From contig NZ_LN889782.1 in the NCBI RefSeq assembly GCF_900009145.1, positions 1,282,871 to 1,346,870 on the forward strand: DNA of 64,000 nt, written 5' to 3'. The translations under genes were made by a program, and so were the position numbers. The notes beneath the pieces were generated by a model. It was given only the letters and a program-made list of their open reading frames with translations. It made no database searches and had not been told where the DNA came from. Numbering within the stretch: the first letter of the stretch is position 1; every line of letters begins with the position of its first letter. Origin of the DNA: Planktothrix tepida PCC 9214 (GTDB lineage Bacteria; Cyanobacteriota; Cyanobacteriia; Cyanobacteriales; Microcoleaceae). This document shows positions 37,491-46,935 of this stretch, in pieces.

Positions 37491-39359
37491 CTACAGATTG
37501 GGTAAATACGGTTGCAAGGCGTCTTTAGTAACCGCAATATTACAAGCTAACGCAATTTGTTCTTTTTCAATAATGCCAACAACTTGACGGGGCTGTTCAC
37601 GAGTCACAACAGGTAACTGGGGTAAATCCCGCGCAGCCATGCGTTCTAAAGCCGCTTTTACAGGTTCATCTTCATAGGCGCAAAGGATTTCGGTTGTACA
37701 AACAGCCTTTAATTTTTGCTGTCCTAATGCTAAAGATTCCTCCTGATTTGTCGCTTGAAAAATTGAGCGACGAATATCCGTAACCGTTACTAATCCAGCT
37801 AATTGAGAGGTTTCATCTAAGATTAAAGCCGTATGACAATTAAGATGTACCATCACTGAACCTGCCTCTAAAATAGGCATTGAACAAGGAAGAGTTAAAT
37901 AAGATTGACCCATCACTTCAGAAATCCGAATCGTTTGTAAGACTTCTAACTCATTGGGACGTTCTAAATAAACCCCCATTTGTTGTAAATTTAATCCTGA
38001 ATCTGATTGATTAGATTGCACCACATCGACAATTAAAACACTCACGCCCACCGCCACCATTAACGGTAAAATAATTAAATAATTTTGCGTCATTTCAAAT
38101 AACAATAAAATCGCCGTTAATGGCGCTCGCACACTTGCCGCTAATACCGCCGCCATTCCCACCATTGCATAAGCTGCTGGGGGTGCAATATCGGGTAAAA
38201 AAGGGTGTAATAAACCCGCTAAGGCTTGCCCATAAGTCGCGCCTAATGTTGCTCCAATAAACATCGCTGGCGCAAAAATTCCCCCGACTAATCCACTCCC
38301 TAAACTGACAGAAGTGGCAATGATTTTAAGAATTAATAAAATCATTAATAAATCTAAAGAAAATTGCCCTTCCTCTAATAAAGCTTGAATGGTTCCATAA
38401 CCAGGCCCTAGAATATGGGGAAATTGAATCGCAATCATCCCGACAAATAATCCCCCTAACATCGGATGAAAGGTGCGAGGAATTTTAGTTAAAAATAGGA
38501 AAGCTGGAATTTCGCCTCGAAAACAACGTTGAGCAAATTTAATCGCTTGGGTATAAGCTAAGGAAACAAAACTAGCTAAACACCCTAATCCTAAATAAAG
38601 TAATAATTCCCAATTGCTTCGGACTTCATAAAGGGGAGGAGAAAAGGCTGGATGATCACCCAAAACAATCCGAGCAACCACCGAAGAAACCACAGAAGCT
38701 AATAATACTAAACCGACACCTGAAGCCGCAAAACTTGTGCCTAAAATCACTTCTAAGGCAAAGAAAACTCCCGCAATCGGTGCATTAAATCCCGCAGCTA
38801 ATCCGGCGGCGGCTCCGGCTCCTAATAATAACCGATAACGTTCTTTTGAAACTTGAAAAATTTGCCCTAAAATTGCCCCTAAATTCGCCCCTACTTCTAC
38901 ACTCGGCCCTTCCGGCCCCAAGGAAGCTCCTGAACCTAACGAAATCGCCGCAGCTAATAGTTTAATAAAAGGTCTTAAGGGGGAAATAATTTGGATTCTT
39001 TGGGTATTAATTAAGGAAGAAATGCCCTCGCCAAAAAATTCTTGATAACGACAGCGAATTAACCCCACAATTAAGCCGCCAAGAGGTGGAATTAAAGCGA
39101 TTGTCCATAAACCAAAGGGCACCATTAACCCCATAAAATCTTCTAGGGTTAACCGTTGAAATAGTTCCACTAATTTATGGAACATGACCATAACTAATCC
39201 CGTTCCCCCGCCAATTAAGAGGGCAAACATTAAAATTAAAAATTGCGGGGGGGGCTGTAAACGGTTTAAGAGGCTGGTTAGGCGGTCAGAAACAGAGACA
39301 GAGGCGAGTTCAGTTTGCTGCGGGAGGACGCCCTCATTATTGGGCAGAGTAGTCGTCAT
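37491..39359 (-). CDS. ClC-family chloride channel/antiporter with CBS domains
   Basis: The protein (about 622 aa) has the ClC membrane core followed by two CBS domains in the cytoplasm (about residues 480-600). Selectivity-filter blocks are visible as GSGASLGPEGPSVEVG and GIFAPAMFIGATLG, and GFNAPIAGVFFALE lies in the pore-lining region. A Glu is present at the GPEGP gate. Such proteins exchange chloride for protons or conduct it; which one cannot be told. The frame opens with GTG at 39371, but the ATG four codons later (39359) is preferred. Confidence 0.92.
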   Translation of the reverse strand: MTTTLPNNEGVLPQQTELASVSVSDRLTSLLNRLQPPPQFLILMFALLIGGGTGLVMVMFHKLVELFQRLTLEDFMGLMVPFGLWTIALIPPLGGLIVGLIRCRYQEFFGEGISSLINTQRIQIISPLRPFIKLLAAAISLGSGASLGPEGPSVEVGANLGAILGQIFQVSKERYRLLLGAGAAAGLAAGFNAPIAGVFFALEVILGTSFAASGVGLVLLASVVSSVVARIVLGDHPAFSPPLYEVRSNWELLLYLGLGCLASFVSLAYTQAIKFAQRCFRGEIPAFLFLTKIPRTFHPMLGGLFVGMIAIQFPHILGPGYGTIQALLEEGQFSLDLLMILLILKIIATSVSLGSGLVGGIFAPAMFIGATLGATYGQALAGLLHPFLPDIAPPAAYAMVGMAAVLAASVRAPLTAILLLFEMTQNYLIILPLMVAVGVSVLIVDVVQSNQSDSGLNLQQMGVYLERPNELEVLQTIRISEVMGQSYLTLPCSMPILEAGSVMVHLNCHTALILDETSQLAGLVTVTDIRRSIFQATNQEESLALGQQKLKAVCTTEILCAYEDEPVKAALERMAARDLPQLPVVTREQPRQVVGIIEKEQIALACNIAVTKDALQPYLPNL

Positions 39360-39371
39360 TGATAGACCCAC

Positions 39372-39886
39372 AATTATAATAATCTTTATAAAATTTAAAA
39401 CAAGTTCTAACGTTTGGGAGCATTAAAACCCAAAGAGGGTACTCATCCATAAAGGACAGGGACTCCAAATTTCATCGATTGGATACCCAAGACCATACAG
39501 AAAGGACATTCGCTACGGCGTCCGACCTGATGCTGATACCCGTCTTAGGCTTCTAATCTTAACTGTTCCAACTTCATGACTCATCACCCGTTTGAGGTGA
39601 AGGAAAAATCAAACACTCCTCTTCCTTCATCTCTTTCAGTCCCAACGATCAGTTCTCAGTTGGACTTGACAATGTTTGCAATCCTATCGTTCGGTTAACC
39701 GAGACGATATTTGCTTAAAGTTGCCAATACTTGCTGAATTTTATCGTGAGTACGGCTATTTCCCGTTTTCGATTCGTTAAAACCGAATTATCCCGGCGGC
39801 CGAATTCATTATCTTAGAATCAAAAGGCTGCAATCAAGCCTATATAAATAGTGTATCAAATAAAAGCGTTAATGGAGGTAACGATT
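39372..39886. other. Non-coding region between ClC and hsp20 genes
   Basis: No credible gene is seen in this 515-bp divergent region. It must hold the promoters of both genes. A CIRCE element (TTAGCACTC-N9-GAGTGCTAA) is not present. A CGGCGGCCG-containing stretch near 39795 is more GC-rich than its surroundings. Confidence 0.5.
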
Positions 39887-40321
39887 ATGCCGTTAGTCCG
39901 TTGGCAACCGTTCCAAGAAATTGATTCTCTACAACGAGAAATGAATCGTTTGTTTGATAGTTTAGCTTTGCCCACCGAAAAAATGGGGATGTCCATCTTT
40001 CCTCCGGCGGAACTCCATGAAACACCCGATGCGGTTATCCTGAAACTGGAAGTTCCGGGGATAGATTCCAAAGATTTAGACATCCAAGTCAGTGCTGATG
40101 CAGTGGCGATTACCGGAGAACGAAAATCACAAATCCAAACGGAAGAAAAAGGGGTAACTCGAAGTGAATTCCATTATGGAAAATTCCACCGTGTGATTCC
40201 ACTTCCGACTCGGATTCAAAACACCCAAGTTAAAGCCGACTATCAAGATGGAATTCTCAGCTTAACCTTACCGAAAGCAGAAGAAGAGAAGAACAAAGTC
40301 GTTAAGGTAACCTTAAATTAA
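39887..40321 (+). CDS. hspA: Small heat-shock protein (Hsp20/alpha-crystallin)
   Basis: This 144-aa chaperone holds unfolded proteins and stabilises membranes during heat and oxidative stress. It has a short N-terminal arm (LVRWQPFQEIDSLQREMNRLF), the alpha-crystallin domain (about 40-135, including LKLEVPGIDSKDLDIQV and FHYGKFHRVIPLP) and the hallmark ADYQDGILSLTLPK. The frame is open further upstream, but the ATG at 39887 has GGAGG at optimal distance and begins with the family-typical MPLVRWQPF. A hairpin follows the stop. Confidence 0.95.
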   Translation: MPLVRWQPFQEIDSLQREMNRLFDSLALPTEKMGMSIFPPAELHETPDAVILKLEVPGIDSKDLDIQVSADAVAITGERKSQIQTEEKGVTRSEFHYGKFHRVIPLPTRIQNTQVKADYQDGILSLTLPKAEEEKNKVVKVTLN

Positions 40322-40436
40322 GGGGGAATTCAAGGATTAGTAATTGTTTAAGGTTTGGCTGGAATCAAGGACAAACAAAAAAGTCGGTAATCTCAGTCGA
40401 AATTTAAACGAGATTCGACTATAATAAAAAAACAGG

Positions 40437-40466
40437 AAAGCGGATTTATGGAAATATTTCCGCTTT
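40437..40466 (+). terminator. Terminator-like hairpin after hsp20
   Basis: AAAGCGGA and TCCGCTTT form an 8-bp stem followed by TTCTTGATC. A second hairpin (AGTCG...CGACT arms, 40382-40420) lies just before it. Both are between the hsp20 and htrA genes. Confidence 0.45.
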
Positions 40467-40570
40467 TCTTGATCTAAATTACAATCCTAAATTTGAGGAT
40501 AATAACATTGAATCCAAATGAATCAGAGTCCCAGTCTAAACCTTCAATTGAGATCGTGGAGGATGAATTT

Positions 40571-41791
40571 ATGGGAAAATCCCAACTCCAAAATAAAACC
40601 TTTTATCAGATGAGCCGTTATGTTTTGGTTGCTGTTTTCAGCGTCGTCTTAACCTTAACCAGCTTACAATTTTTTCCCAATTTTTTAGGAACTTCTGCCC
40701 AAGCTGACCCCATACCAACCCCGACTCAACCCCAACCTGTAGCTGTCGTTCCTAACCCGAATTCTGCCAGAAATTTTGTTGCGGCTGCGGTGAATCGAGT
40801 CGGGCCAGCCGTGGTTAGAATTGATACAGAACGGACTGTTTCTGCTAATATTCCAGATCCTTTTTTTGATGATCCTTTTTTCCGGCGTTTCTTTGGGGAA
40901 GGAATGCCTCAAACGCCCCAAGAATATCAACAACGGGGACAAGGTTCGGGGTTTATTGTCGATAGTAGTGGGATTATTTTAACCAATTCCCATGTGATCA
41001 AAGGAGCCGATAAAGTCACCGTTACCCTCAAAGATGGTCGTCAATTTCAAGGGGAAGTTCGAGGCAGTGATGACCCGTCTGATTTAGCCGTTATTAAAAT
41101 TAATGGGAATAATTTACCCGTTGCTCCCTTGGGGAATTCCAGTGAAGTTCAAGTGGGAGATTGGGCGATCGCATTAGGAAATCCATTAGGATTAGATAAT
41201 ACCGTAACTTTGGGAATTGTCAGTACCTTAAATCGTCCCAGTTCTCAAGTGGGAATTCCTGATAAACGATTAGATTTTATTCAAACTGATGCGGCAATTA
41301 ATCCAGGGAATTCTGGAGGGCCGTTATTAAATGATAGAGGGGAAGTGATTGGAATTAATACCGCTATTCGCGCCGATGGTCAAGGTATTGGATTTGCCAT
41401 TCCCATTGATGCTGCAAAAAGCATTCAAGCTGCGTTAGTGCGAGGGGAAAAAATCGCCCATCCCTATATTGGCATTCGCATGGCAACCTTAACGGCGGAT
41501 ATGGCAAAACAACTCAATCAAGACCCTAATTCTTTAATGTTAATTCCTGAAGTGAATGGGGTATTAGTCGTACAAATTATGCCCAATAGTCCAGCAGCCA
41601 ATGTGGGTTTACGTCGGGGGGATGTGATTACAGAAATTGATGGACAAGCCATTACCAGTGCTGACCAATTACAACGTTTAGTCGAAAAAAGCAAAATTGG
41701 TCAGCCCCTAAAAATCACCCTCCATCGCGGACAAAAAACCGAACAAATTTCAGTGCGTCCCGGTCAATTGAATGAAGAAGCACTGCGGTAA
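40571..41791 (+). CDS. HtrA/Deg-family serine protease
   Basis: This envelope-anchored protease degrades or refolds damaged proteins. It has an N-terminal membrane helix (about residues 15-40), a Pro-rich linker, the trypsin-like domain with catalytic His in LTNSHVIKGAD, Asp in SDLAVIKI and Ser in PGNSGGPLL, and one C-terminal PDZ domain (VVQIMPNSPAANVGLRRGDVI). The long frame could begin at TTG 40493, but the ATG at 40571 has GGAGG in front. This makes 406 aa, close to cyanobacterial HhoA/HhoB/HtrA. Which of the three it is cannot be stated. The order hsp20-htrA suggests shared stress function. Confidence 0.94.
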   Translation: MGKSQLQNKTFYQMSRYVLVAVFSVVLTLTSLQFFPNFLGTSAQADPIPTPTQPQPVAVVPNPNSARNFVAAAVNRVGPAVVRIDTERTVSANIPDPFFDDPFFRRFFGEGMPQTPQEYQQRGQGSGFIVDSSGIILTNSHVIKGADKVTVTLKDGRQFQGEVRGSDDPSDLAVIKINGNNLPVAPLGNSSEVQVGDWAIALGNPLGLDNTVTLGIVSTLNRPSSQVGIPDKRLDFIQTDAAINPGNSGGPLLNDRGEVIGINTAIRADGQGIGFAIPIDAAKSIQAALVRGEKIAHPYIGIRMATLTADMAKQLNQDPNSLMLIPEVNGVLVVQIMPNSPAANVGLRRGDVITEIDGQAITSADQLQRLVEKSKIGQPLKITLHRGQKTEQISVRPGQLNEEALR

Positions 41792-41833
41792 ACTGTAGGT
41801 TTTGAAGATAGGTATCGCCCCTCCGACAGAAAA

Positions 41834-41875
41834 AAATGCACTCTTCCTGAATCCAGTTGCAGGAAGGGTGCATTT
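41834..41875 (+). terminator. Strong hairpin after htrA
   Basis: AAATGCACTCTTCCTG and CAGGAAGGGTGCATTT form a long stem with one mismatched region, with a 10-base loop. It is preceded by an A-run and not followed by a T-run, so it may work better in the opposite direction or as an mRNA-end stabiliser. Confidence 0.55.
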
Positions 41876-42221
41876 GTCAGGAGAAAACCTAAAAAATTAA
41901 TAAAAATTTAAACAATCAGGAAAGTTCAAACTTATAGCTTAGACCCGAATTAACGTGATGATTGATGAAATCTGAATCTGAGACTTTTCTAGGCTTCGGA
42001 GCCGTGTTATTCTTGGGTTTGTCTATTAGCAAAGCCGGTCTTCCTAATTATAACCAATTTATTCGGTTTTGAACCAGAAGATCGGTCACAGGACAGATGT
42101 AATGGTCAAGATAGGGGTTAAGAAAAAAAACCGATCAAAAAACGTATAAGAATTATGTAAAACTAGCATAAGCTAATTTGATATTAACCCGTTTTGGCGC
42201 TAAAATCAAAGAGAGTAGTGA

Positions 42222-42312
42222 AATCGTTCATCTTTTGGTAGTCTTCTAATCCTCGAATATCAAAAAGACTACTAGAAGACGGAAGTAGGGAGTTCTCCCG
42301 AAGGAACGCGCC
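42222..42312 (+). ncRNA. Glutamine riboswitch (Downstream-peptide/glnA RNA type)
   Basis: The sequence shows the conserved parts of this aptamer: ATCGTTCATC at the 5-prime end, GACGGAAGTAGGG in the middle, and CCGAAGGAACGCGCC at the 3-prime end. P1 pairs CGTTC (42225-42229) with GAACG (42304-42308). A variable stem pairs GTCTTCTA with TAGAAGAC, and GGGAG/CTCCC forms a short hairpin. The RNA ends 38 bases before the start of a 64-aa gene, the exact context described for Downstream-peptide RNAs of cyanobacteria. The glutamine ligand is known for the family and inferred here. Confidence 0.88.
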
Positions 42313-42342
42313 TGTTTTCACTGCGAGTTGAAACAGGAGGCG
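42309..42342 (+). promoter_or_regulatory. Shine-Dalgarno hairpin next to the riboswitch
   Basis: CGCCTGTTTTCA (42309-42320) can pair with TGAAACA...GGCG (42329-42342). The ribosome site AGGAGG at 42335-42340 lies inside or at the base of the stem. The hairpin starts at the base directly after P1, so the two helices could stack. This makes translation control the most likely output. Confidence 0.6.
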
Positions 42343-42349
42343 AAAAACC

Positions 42350-42544
42350 ATGACTTTGAGTAAAGAACGTGTGCGCGAAACTTCCGCATCGGATATTCCG
42401 ACCAGTGAAAGTTTCGATTTTGATTTGTGGGCAATAAAAGTGAAACGTCAGCTAATTGCGGCTCTCAATCACCAACTGGCTCCCGAACTTTCTCAGAACG
42501 ACGCTCAAACAACCTCTTCCCCATTATCAGGAATTAAAGGTTGA
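42350..42544 (+). CDS. Small protein under glutamine riboswitch (64 aa)
   Basis: The gene has an ideal Shine-Dalgarno sequence nine bases before the ATG and follows a glutamine riboswitch. The product has a Ser/Thr-rich N-terminus, a central amphipathic helix (FDFDLWAIKVKRQLIAALNHQL) and a flexible end. The DLWA..VKRQ core is what I would expect to be conserved in this class. Other cyanobacterial genes with this leader encode glutamine-synthetase inactivating factors or small unknown peptides. It does not look like IF7 itself. A role in nitrogen control, perhaps binding an enzyme or PII, is inference. Confidence 0.82.
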   Translation: MTLSKERVRETSASDIPTSESFDFDLWAIKVKRQLIAALNHQLAPELSQNDAQTTSSPLSGIKG

Positions 42545-42735
42545 GGAAAATAGCTAATCCCAATTAATCGGGTTTTATCCTATTTTCTAATTCAATAATA
42601 TTATTTGTAGGGGCGACAAATGAGTCGCCCTTACCTGTATTAAGACTGGTTATTTATCCACCCTAGGACTAAGGATGGTAAACTCTTTCTATTACCTATC
42701 TATTACCTGTTCCCTGTTCCCTACTCCCTACTATA

Positions 42736-43596
42736 TCAAGTCAGAAATTGTTCGACGGTTTGCCAATATTGTTCCCCTCCCACCTGTCTAACATTATTAT
42801 GGCCTGCACCGGAAACAATTAACAGTTGTTTGGGTTCTATTGCTGCGGTAAATAAAGCTTCAGTCATAGACTGAGGAATTAACTCATCTTCTGTTCCATG
42901 AGTAAATAATATCGGCATTTTTAAAATTGGAACTTTAGCCAGAGAATCAAATCGTTGAGTTAAAATTAAATTAATTGGAAACATCCAATATTTCTTTTTA
43001 TAATTAACCATTTGCCGAATATTAGTAAAAGAGCTTTCAATAATTAATCCAGCTATTTCTGGATGGTTGGAGGCTAAATTAATCGCGATCGCTCCTCCTA
43101 AAGAATGACCAAAAACATAAATATTGTGAGGATTAAATTGACGTTCATTTACTAAATAATTCCAAGCCACTTCTACATCCTCATAAACCGTTTTTTCCGA
43201 GGGAAAGCGATCTGTACTGCGTCCATAGCCTCGATATTCTACTAATAAAACTGATAATCCCATTTGGTTAAATTGTTTAGCATAACCCACATTTGCTCCA
43301 ATATTATTACGGTTTCCATGTAAATCAATAATCACTTTTTCTGAATTAAATTTACTAGGAACCCACCAGCAATGCACTATTTCTACTTTTCCAGAAGGGA
43401 TAGGAATTTTTAACTCAATATTTTCATACGTTAAACCCACATCATCCGGGGTGATGGAAATAAGACGAGAGGGGAAAAAAATAAATCGAGTTTGTCGAAA
43501 AAACAGGAATAAACAAGCACAAAAATATGCGATCGCACCAATAACTAAAACAATTAATCCCAATTTAAACAGAGCCGTTAAAATAATATTTAACAT
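42736..43596 (-). CDS. Alpha/beta hydrolase, membrane-anchored
   Basis: The 286-aa protein has one N-terminal membrane helix (about residues 8-32) and an alpha/beta hydrolase domain. The nucleophile Ser is in VFGHSLGGAIA, the acid in HGTEDELIPQS and the His in SGAGHNNV. The oxyanion region reads IIDLHGNRNNIGAN. It resembles the BEM46/YfhR-like serine hydrolases; substrate unknown. It is a single leftward gene. All triad residues are present. Confidence 0.87.
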   Translation of the reverse strand: MLNIILTALFKLGLIVLVIGAIAYFCACLFLFFRQTRFIFFPSRLISITPDDVGLTYENIELKIPIPSGKVEIVHCWWVPSKFNSEKVIIDLHGNRNNIGANVGYAKQFNQMGLSVLLVEYRGYGRSTDRFPSEKTVYEDVEVAWNYLVNERQFNPHNIYVFGHSLGGAIAINLASNHPEIAGLIIESSFTNIRQMVNYKKKYWMFPINLILTQRFDSLAKVPILKMPILFTHGTEDELIPQSMTEALFTAAIEPKQLLIVSGAGHNNVRQVGGEQYWQTVEQFLT

Positions 43597-44188
43597 GGTT
43601 TTATCCCCTCACTTTTTGATGAGATTTTCTTTTTTAAATCTCTATTCCCTGTCTTAAAAAAAGGTTAAAAAGATAAAAGAAAACTTCCTTTCCACACAAC
43701 TTTATTCTTTACGGTTTAAATCAAGCCATTTCCGTTTAATTTCAGGAAATTTCCTACAATGATCCACCAAGGGTTATTTGTTTCTATAATGACAAGACAG
43801 AGTATCAACGATATTGTGTAGTAAATTGGGGTCAAATTTAAGGACAATATATCTTTTGTTGCTATAGCGGTGACTCCCCGATAAGTAGAATAAGAAAAGA
43901 AACAGATTGAATAGCTAAAAAGCATGCAGAGTAAGCTGTTCAGCATTTTAGGTTTAATCAAGTCGAGCGACTTATCCCCATAGCTGTCACTCTCCGAAAA
44001 TCTTTGCCATTTCTAAACTCCAGAGCTTTTGTATAGGAAGCAAGTACCCCTAGTTTGGAATAATAACTTTTATAACTTTTGTGGGTTTTGTAGTCGTATG
44101 AGGTAGTATTGATCCTACAGAAGACAATCTTCTTTTTAAACCTACATTACTTGATTATAGCTCAACTTGTATTGAAGATTTAAGATTT
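43597..44188. other. AT-rich non-coding region
   Basis: No convincing gene is seen in this 592-bp divergent region between the hydrolase and the SGNH-like gene. A leftward 81-codon frame with two hydrophobic stretches (43716-43961) lacks a ribosome site and family signature. Confidence 0.45.
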
Positions 44189-45322
44189 ATGTTACTGAGT
44201 GTCCGTCACAAGTTTAAGTACCTTGTTCATCGTTGGAAAAAATTGAATTTCGTGAGATTATTATTAATTGGTTTTATATCCTTCCTCTTGACGTCTGTAT
44301 TGCTCTATCAAATCGCACCTGCACCTGAAATCCCAATCATCAGCGAAAAATTTAGGAAATTTGAAGAACATAAAAACGACTACAATACGCTTTTTTTTGG
44401 CTCAAGCCGAATTTATCGTCATATTATTCCTCGTGTTTTTGATCGGCAAATGGCATCTAAAGGGTATAATATTAAATCCTATAATTTAGGAGTTTCCGGC
44501 ATGAATTTTGCAGAAACCTATTTTTTTATTCAACAAATTTTAGAAACTAAACCCATGAATATTAAATGGGTTTTTATAGAGATTCCTGATTTTAATCTCA
44601 ATATTGCCGATGAAAATTTGAAAACAAATCGAGTCATCTATTGGCATACACTCAAACATACTTTATGGATATATCGATTCATTTTCAAAGCTGATTTTTC
44701 CGTGAGAACAAAGCTTCTGCTCATCCAAGAACACACGATTCCTTTAATTCATAATCTATTTAATATCAGTAAAGCTGATCCCATGATCCGAAGTTTTATC
44801 CTCAGCCAAACTGATCAAAACCCTTATTTAATCCGAGAAACAGATCAACGAGATTATAGTTCCCCACAGGAAGATGGATATTTAGCTTTAGATGATGAGG
44901 ATAAAAAATATACTCATTTTGTGAAGCGAAATCAAGATTATTTATCTCATCTAAAATCGTATCAAAACAATGTTTTAAAATTCATTGAAAATGAGAAAAA
45001 AAGTAATAATGGATCTTCCCTTAACACTCTTGAGATTAGAACGATAGAAGATATAACTCAACTGATTGTAAAAATTGATGCACAGCCTATTTTAATTATT
45101 AGTCCAATTTTATCTAACCAAGATAAATTTATTATCGCTTCCAAACAAGGACAAATTCCTCCATTAATTTCTTTTAATAATCCAATAAAATATCCTGAAC
45201 TCTATGAGCCTAAGAATCGATTTGATAGCGATCACCTCAATCAAGCAGGAGCGCACAAATTTACTACAATTCTAGCTGAGCAATTTGCTACCTATCTCAA
45301 TTCTCAATTAAAAAAAGATTAA
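44189..45322 (+). CDS. SGNH-hydrolase-like membrane-anchored protein
   Basis: The 377-aa protein has one N-terminal membrane helix (about residues 24-45) and a large outer domain. LFFGSSRIYRHI near residue 68 resembles SGNH block I (GxSR), and DSDHLNQAGAHKF near the C-terminus resembles block V (DxxH). It lies 19 bp upstream of an MBOAT acyltransferase gene. In AlgI/AlgJ- and DltB/DltD-type systems, an SGNH-like protein works with an MBOAT protein to acylate an exported polymer, so this is the likely role. The polymer is unknown. Confidence 0.7.
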   Translation: MLLSVRHKFKYLVHRWKKLNFVRLLLIGFISFLLTSVLLYQIAPAPEIPIISEKFRKFEEHKNDYNTLFFGSSRIYRHIIPRVFDRQMASKGYNIKSYNLGVSGMNFAETYFFIQQILETKPMNIKWVFIEIPDFNLNIADENLKTNRVIYWHTLKHTLWIYRFIFKADFSVRTKLLLIQEHTIPLIHNLFNISKADPMIRSFILSQTDQNPYLIRETDQRDYSSPQEDGYLALDDEDKKYTHFVKRNQDYLSHLKSYQNNVLKFIENEKKSNNGSSLNTLEIRTIEDITQLIVKIDAQPILIISPILSNQDKFIIASKQGQIPPLISFNNPIKYPELYEPKNRFDSDHLNQAGAHKFTTILAEQFATYLNSQLKKD

Positions 45323-45341
45323 ACCATAAAATATACAAACT

Positions 45342-46748
45342 ATGTTATTTACAGAATTTCGGTTTATTATCTTCTTCATTATTATTTTTACAACTTATTG
45401 GACTTTAAAGAAAAATCAACATCGAAAAATATTTTTACTGCTTTGCAGTTACATTTTCTATGGAGCGTGGAATTGGCGATTTTTATCATTAATTTTGATT
45501 TCTACCTTTATTGATTATTGGGTAGGTATTTATCTATCAAAAACACAAGATAATTCCTTTAAAAAAAAATGGTTAATTTTTAGCTTAATCACAAATTTAG
45601 GAATTTTAGGGTTATTTAAGTATTTTAATTTTTTTACGGTTTCAGCTTCTCAATTTTTTAACTTTTTAGGACTACCTCTTGATTTTCCAACGCTTCACTT
45701 GATTCTTCCTGTTGGAATCAGCTTTTATACCTTTCAAAGCCTGAGTTATTCTATTGATGTCTATCAGGGAAAACTAAAAGCGGTCAACAATATTTTAGAT
45801 TTTGCTTTGTTTGTAAGTTTCTTTCCGCAATTAGTGGCTGGGCCAATTGTCAGAGCGAGTAGCTTTTTACCTCAGTTAGAGACATCTCGAAAATTTGAAC
45901 AGATCCCTTTTAAAAATTGTTTTATTCTATTTTTAATTGGATTTATTAAAAAAGCTTGTATTTCTGATCGCATTTCACCCATTGTAGATCAATTTTTTGA
46001 TGCTCCAGAAACCTATACAGCCTTTAGTGCCTGGCTAGGTGTGTTGTTATATACAGTGCAAATTTATTGTGATTTTTCAGGTTATACAGACATGGCAATT
46101 GCTACAGCTAAATTACTGGGTTATGAACTTTGTATCAACTTTAATTTTCCTTACTTCGCTTCAAATATGAGTGATTTTTGGCGACGTTGGCATATTAGTT
46201 TATCAACTTGGTTACGAGACTATCTTTATATTCCATTAGGTGGAAATCGAGGTGGAAAATTAACAACTTACCGAAATTTAATGGCAACTATGGTATTAGG
46301 AGGATTATGGCATGGTGCTGGTTGGAATTTTGTGATTTGGGGTACTTTACATGGAATTGCATTAGTTATACACCGCGAATGGTCAGCTTATAAGCTTCAA
46401 TTTTATGCCCTAAATCAGATTCTTAAAATAATTAGTCCTTTATTAACATTTTATTGGGTTTGTGTCGCCTGGATTTTCTTCCGTTCTGTTAATTTGAAAA
46501 CAGCTTTAGTAACTTTTAATTCATTTGTTTTATTTCAATCATCGGGAAACAAAACCCTCAGCTTTAATTTAGTTTGGCTTCTGCTCGGTTTAACTATTAT
46601 TCACTATGCAACGTATAAACACTGGTTCAACTACAAATTAGAAAAACTTCCTAACAGTATATTTGCTATGTTGTATGGGGTAGCTGTAGCTGTTGTGTTG
46701 ATGTTTGTTGCTTCACAATATTCTGCTTTTATTTACTTTCAATTTTAA
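45342..46748 (+). CDS. MBOAT family O-acyltransferase
   Basis: The 468-aa polytopic protein has about ten membrane helices and belongs to the AlgI/DltB-like membrane-bound O-acyltransferases. Key blocks are PVGISFYTFQSLSYSIDVYQGK, FWRRWHISLSTWLRDYLYIPLGGNRGG and GGLWHGAGWNFVIWGTLHG, which contains the catalytic His. It moves acyl (usually acetyl) groups across the membrane to a polysaccharide. The upstream SGNH-like gene is the probable partner. A hairpin follows the stop. Confidence 0.93.
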   Translation: MLFTEFRFIIFFIIIFTTYWTLKKNQHRKIFLLLCSYIFYGAWNWRFLSLILISTFIDYWVGIYLSKTQDNSFKKKWLIFSLITNLGILGLFKYFNFFTVSASQFFNFLGLPLDFPTLHLILPVGISFYTFQSLSYSIDVYQGKLKAVNNILDFALFVSFFPQLVAGPIVRASSFLPQLETSRKFEQIPFKNCFILFLIGFIKKACISDRISPIVDQFFDAPETYTAFSAWLGVLLYTVQIYCDFSGYTDMAIATAKLLGYELCINFNFPYFASNMSDFWRRWHISLSTWLRDYLYIPLGGNRGGKLTTYRNLMATMVLGGLWHGAGWNFVIWGTLHGIALVIHREWSAYKLQFYALNQILKIISPLLTFYWVCVAWIFFRSVNLKTALVTFNSFVLFQSSGNKTLSFNLVWLLLGLTIIHYATYKHWFNYKLEKLPNSIFAMLYGVAVAVVLMFVASQYSAFIYFQF

Positions 46749-46750
46749 GA

Positions 46751-46789
46751 CTTACACAAAAATCGAATTTCTTATCCTTTTTGCGTAAG
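46751..46789. terminator. Hairpin between convergent MBOAT and clpB genes
   Basis: CTTACACAAAAA and TTTTTGCGTAAG form a 12-bp stem with one mismatch. The A and T runs in the stem would suit a bidirectional terminator for two genes that end facing each other. Confidence 0.5.
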
Positions 46790-46935
46790 CCTTGAATTTT
46801 CCAAGTCAACCTAACCTATAATCTAAGATGAAATCTTTATAGGAAAGAAGCCTCCGAAAAGTCAGGAGTATACTCATCATTAGATTGTCTTAATCAATCC
46901 TTGTTAAAATTAACCAGTAAACCCCAATCCTCAAA

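Noticed and set aside
39660-39886. CIRCE or RNA thermometer in front of hsp20
   Set aside because: No CIRCE palindrome is present, and I could not find a convincing stem that hides the GGAGG ribosome site.
43716-43961. Leftward 81-codon frame with two hydrophobic stretches
   Set aside because: No ribosome site, no recognised family, very AT-rich sequence in which such frames arise by chance.
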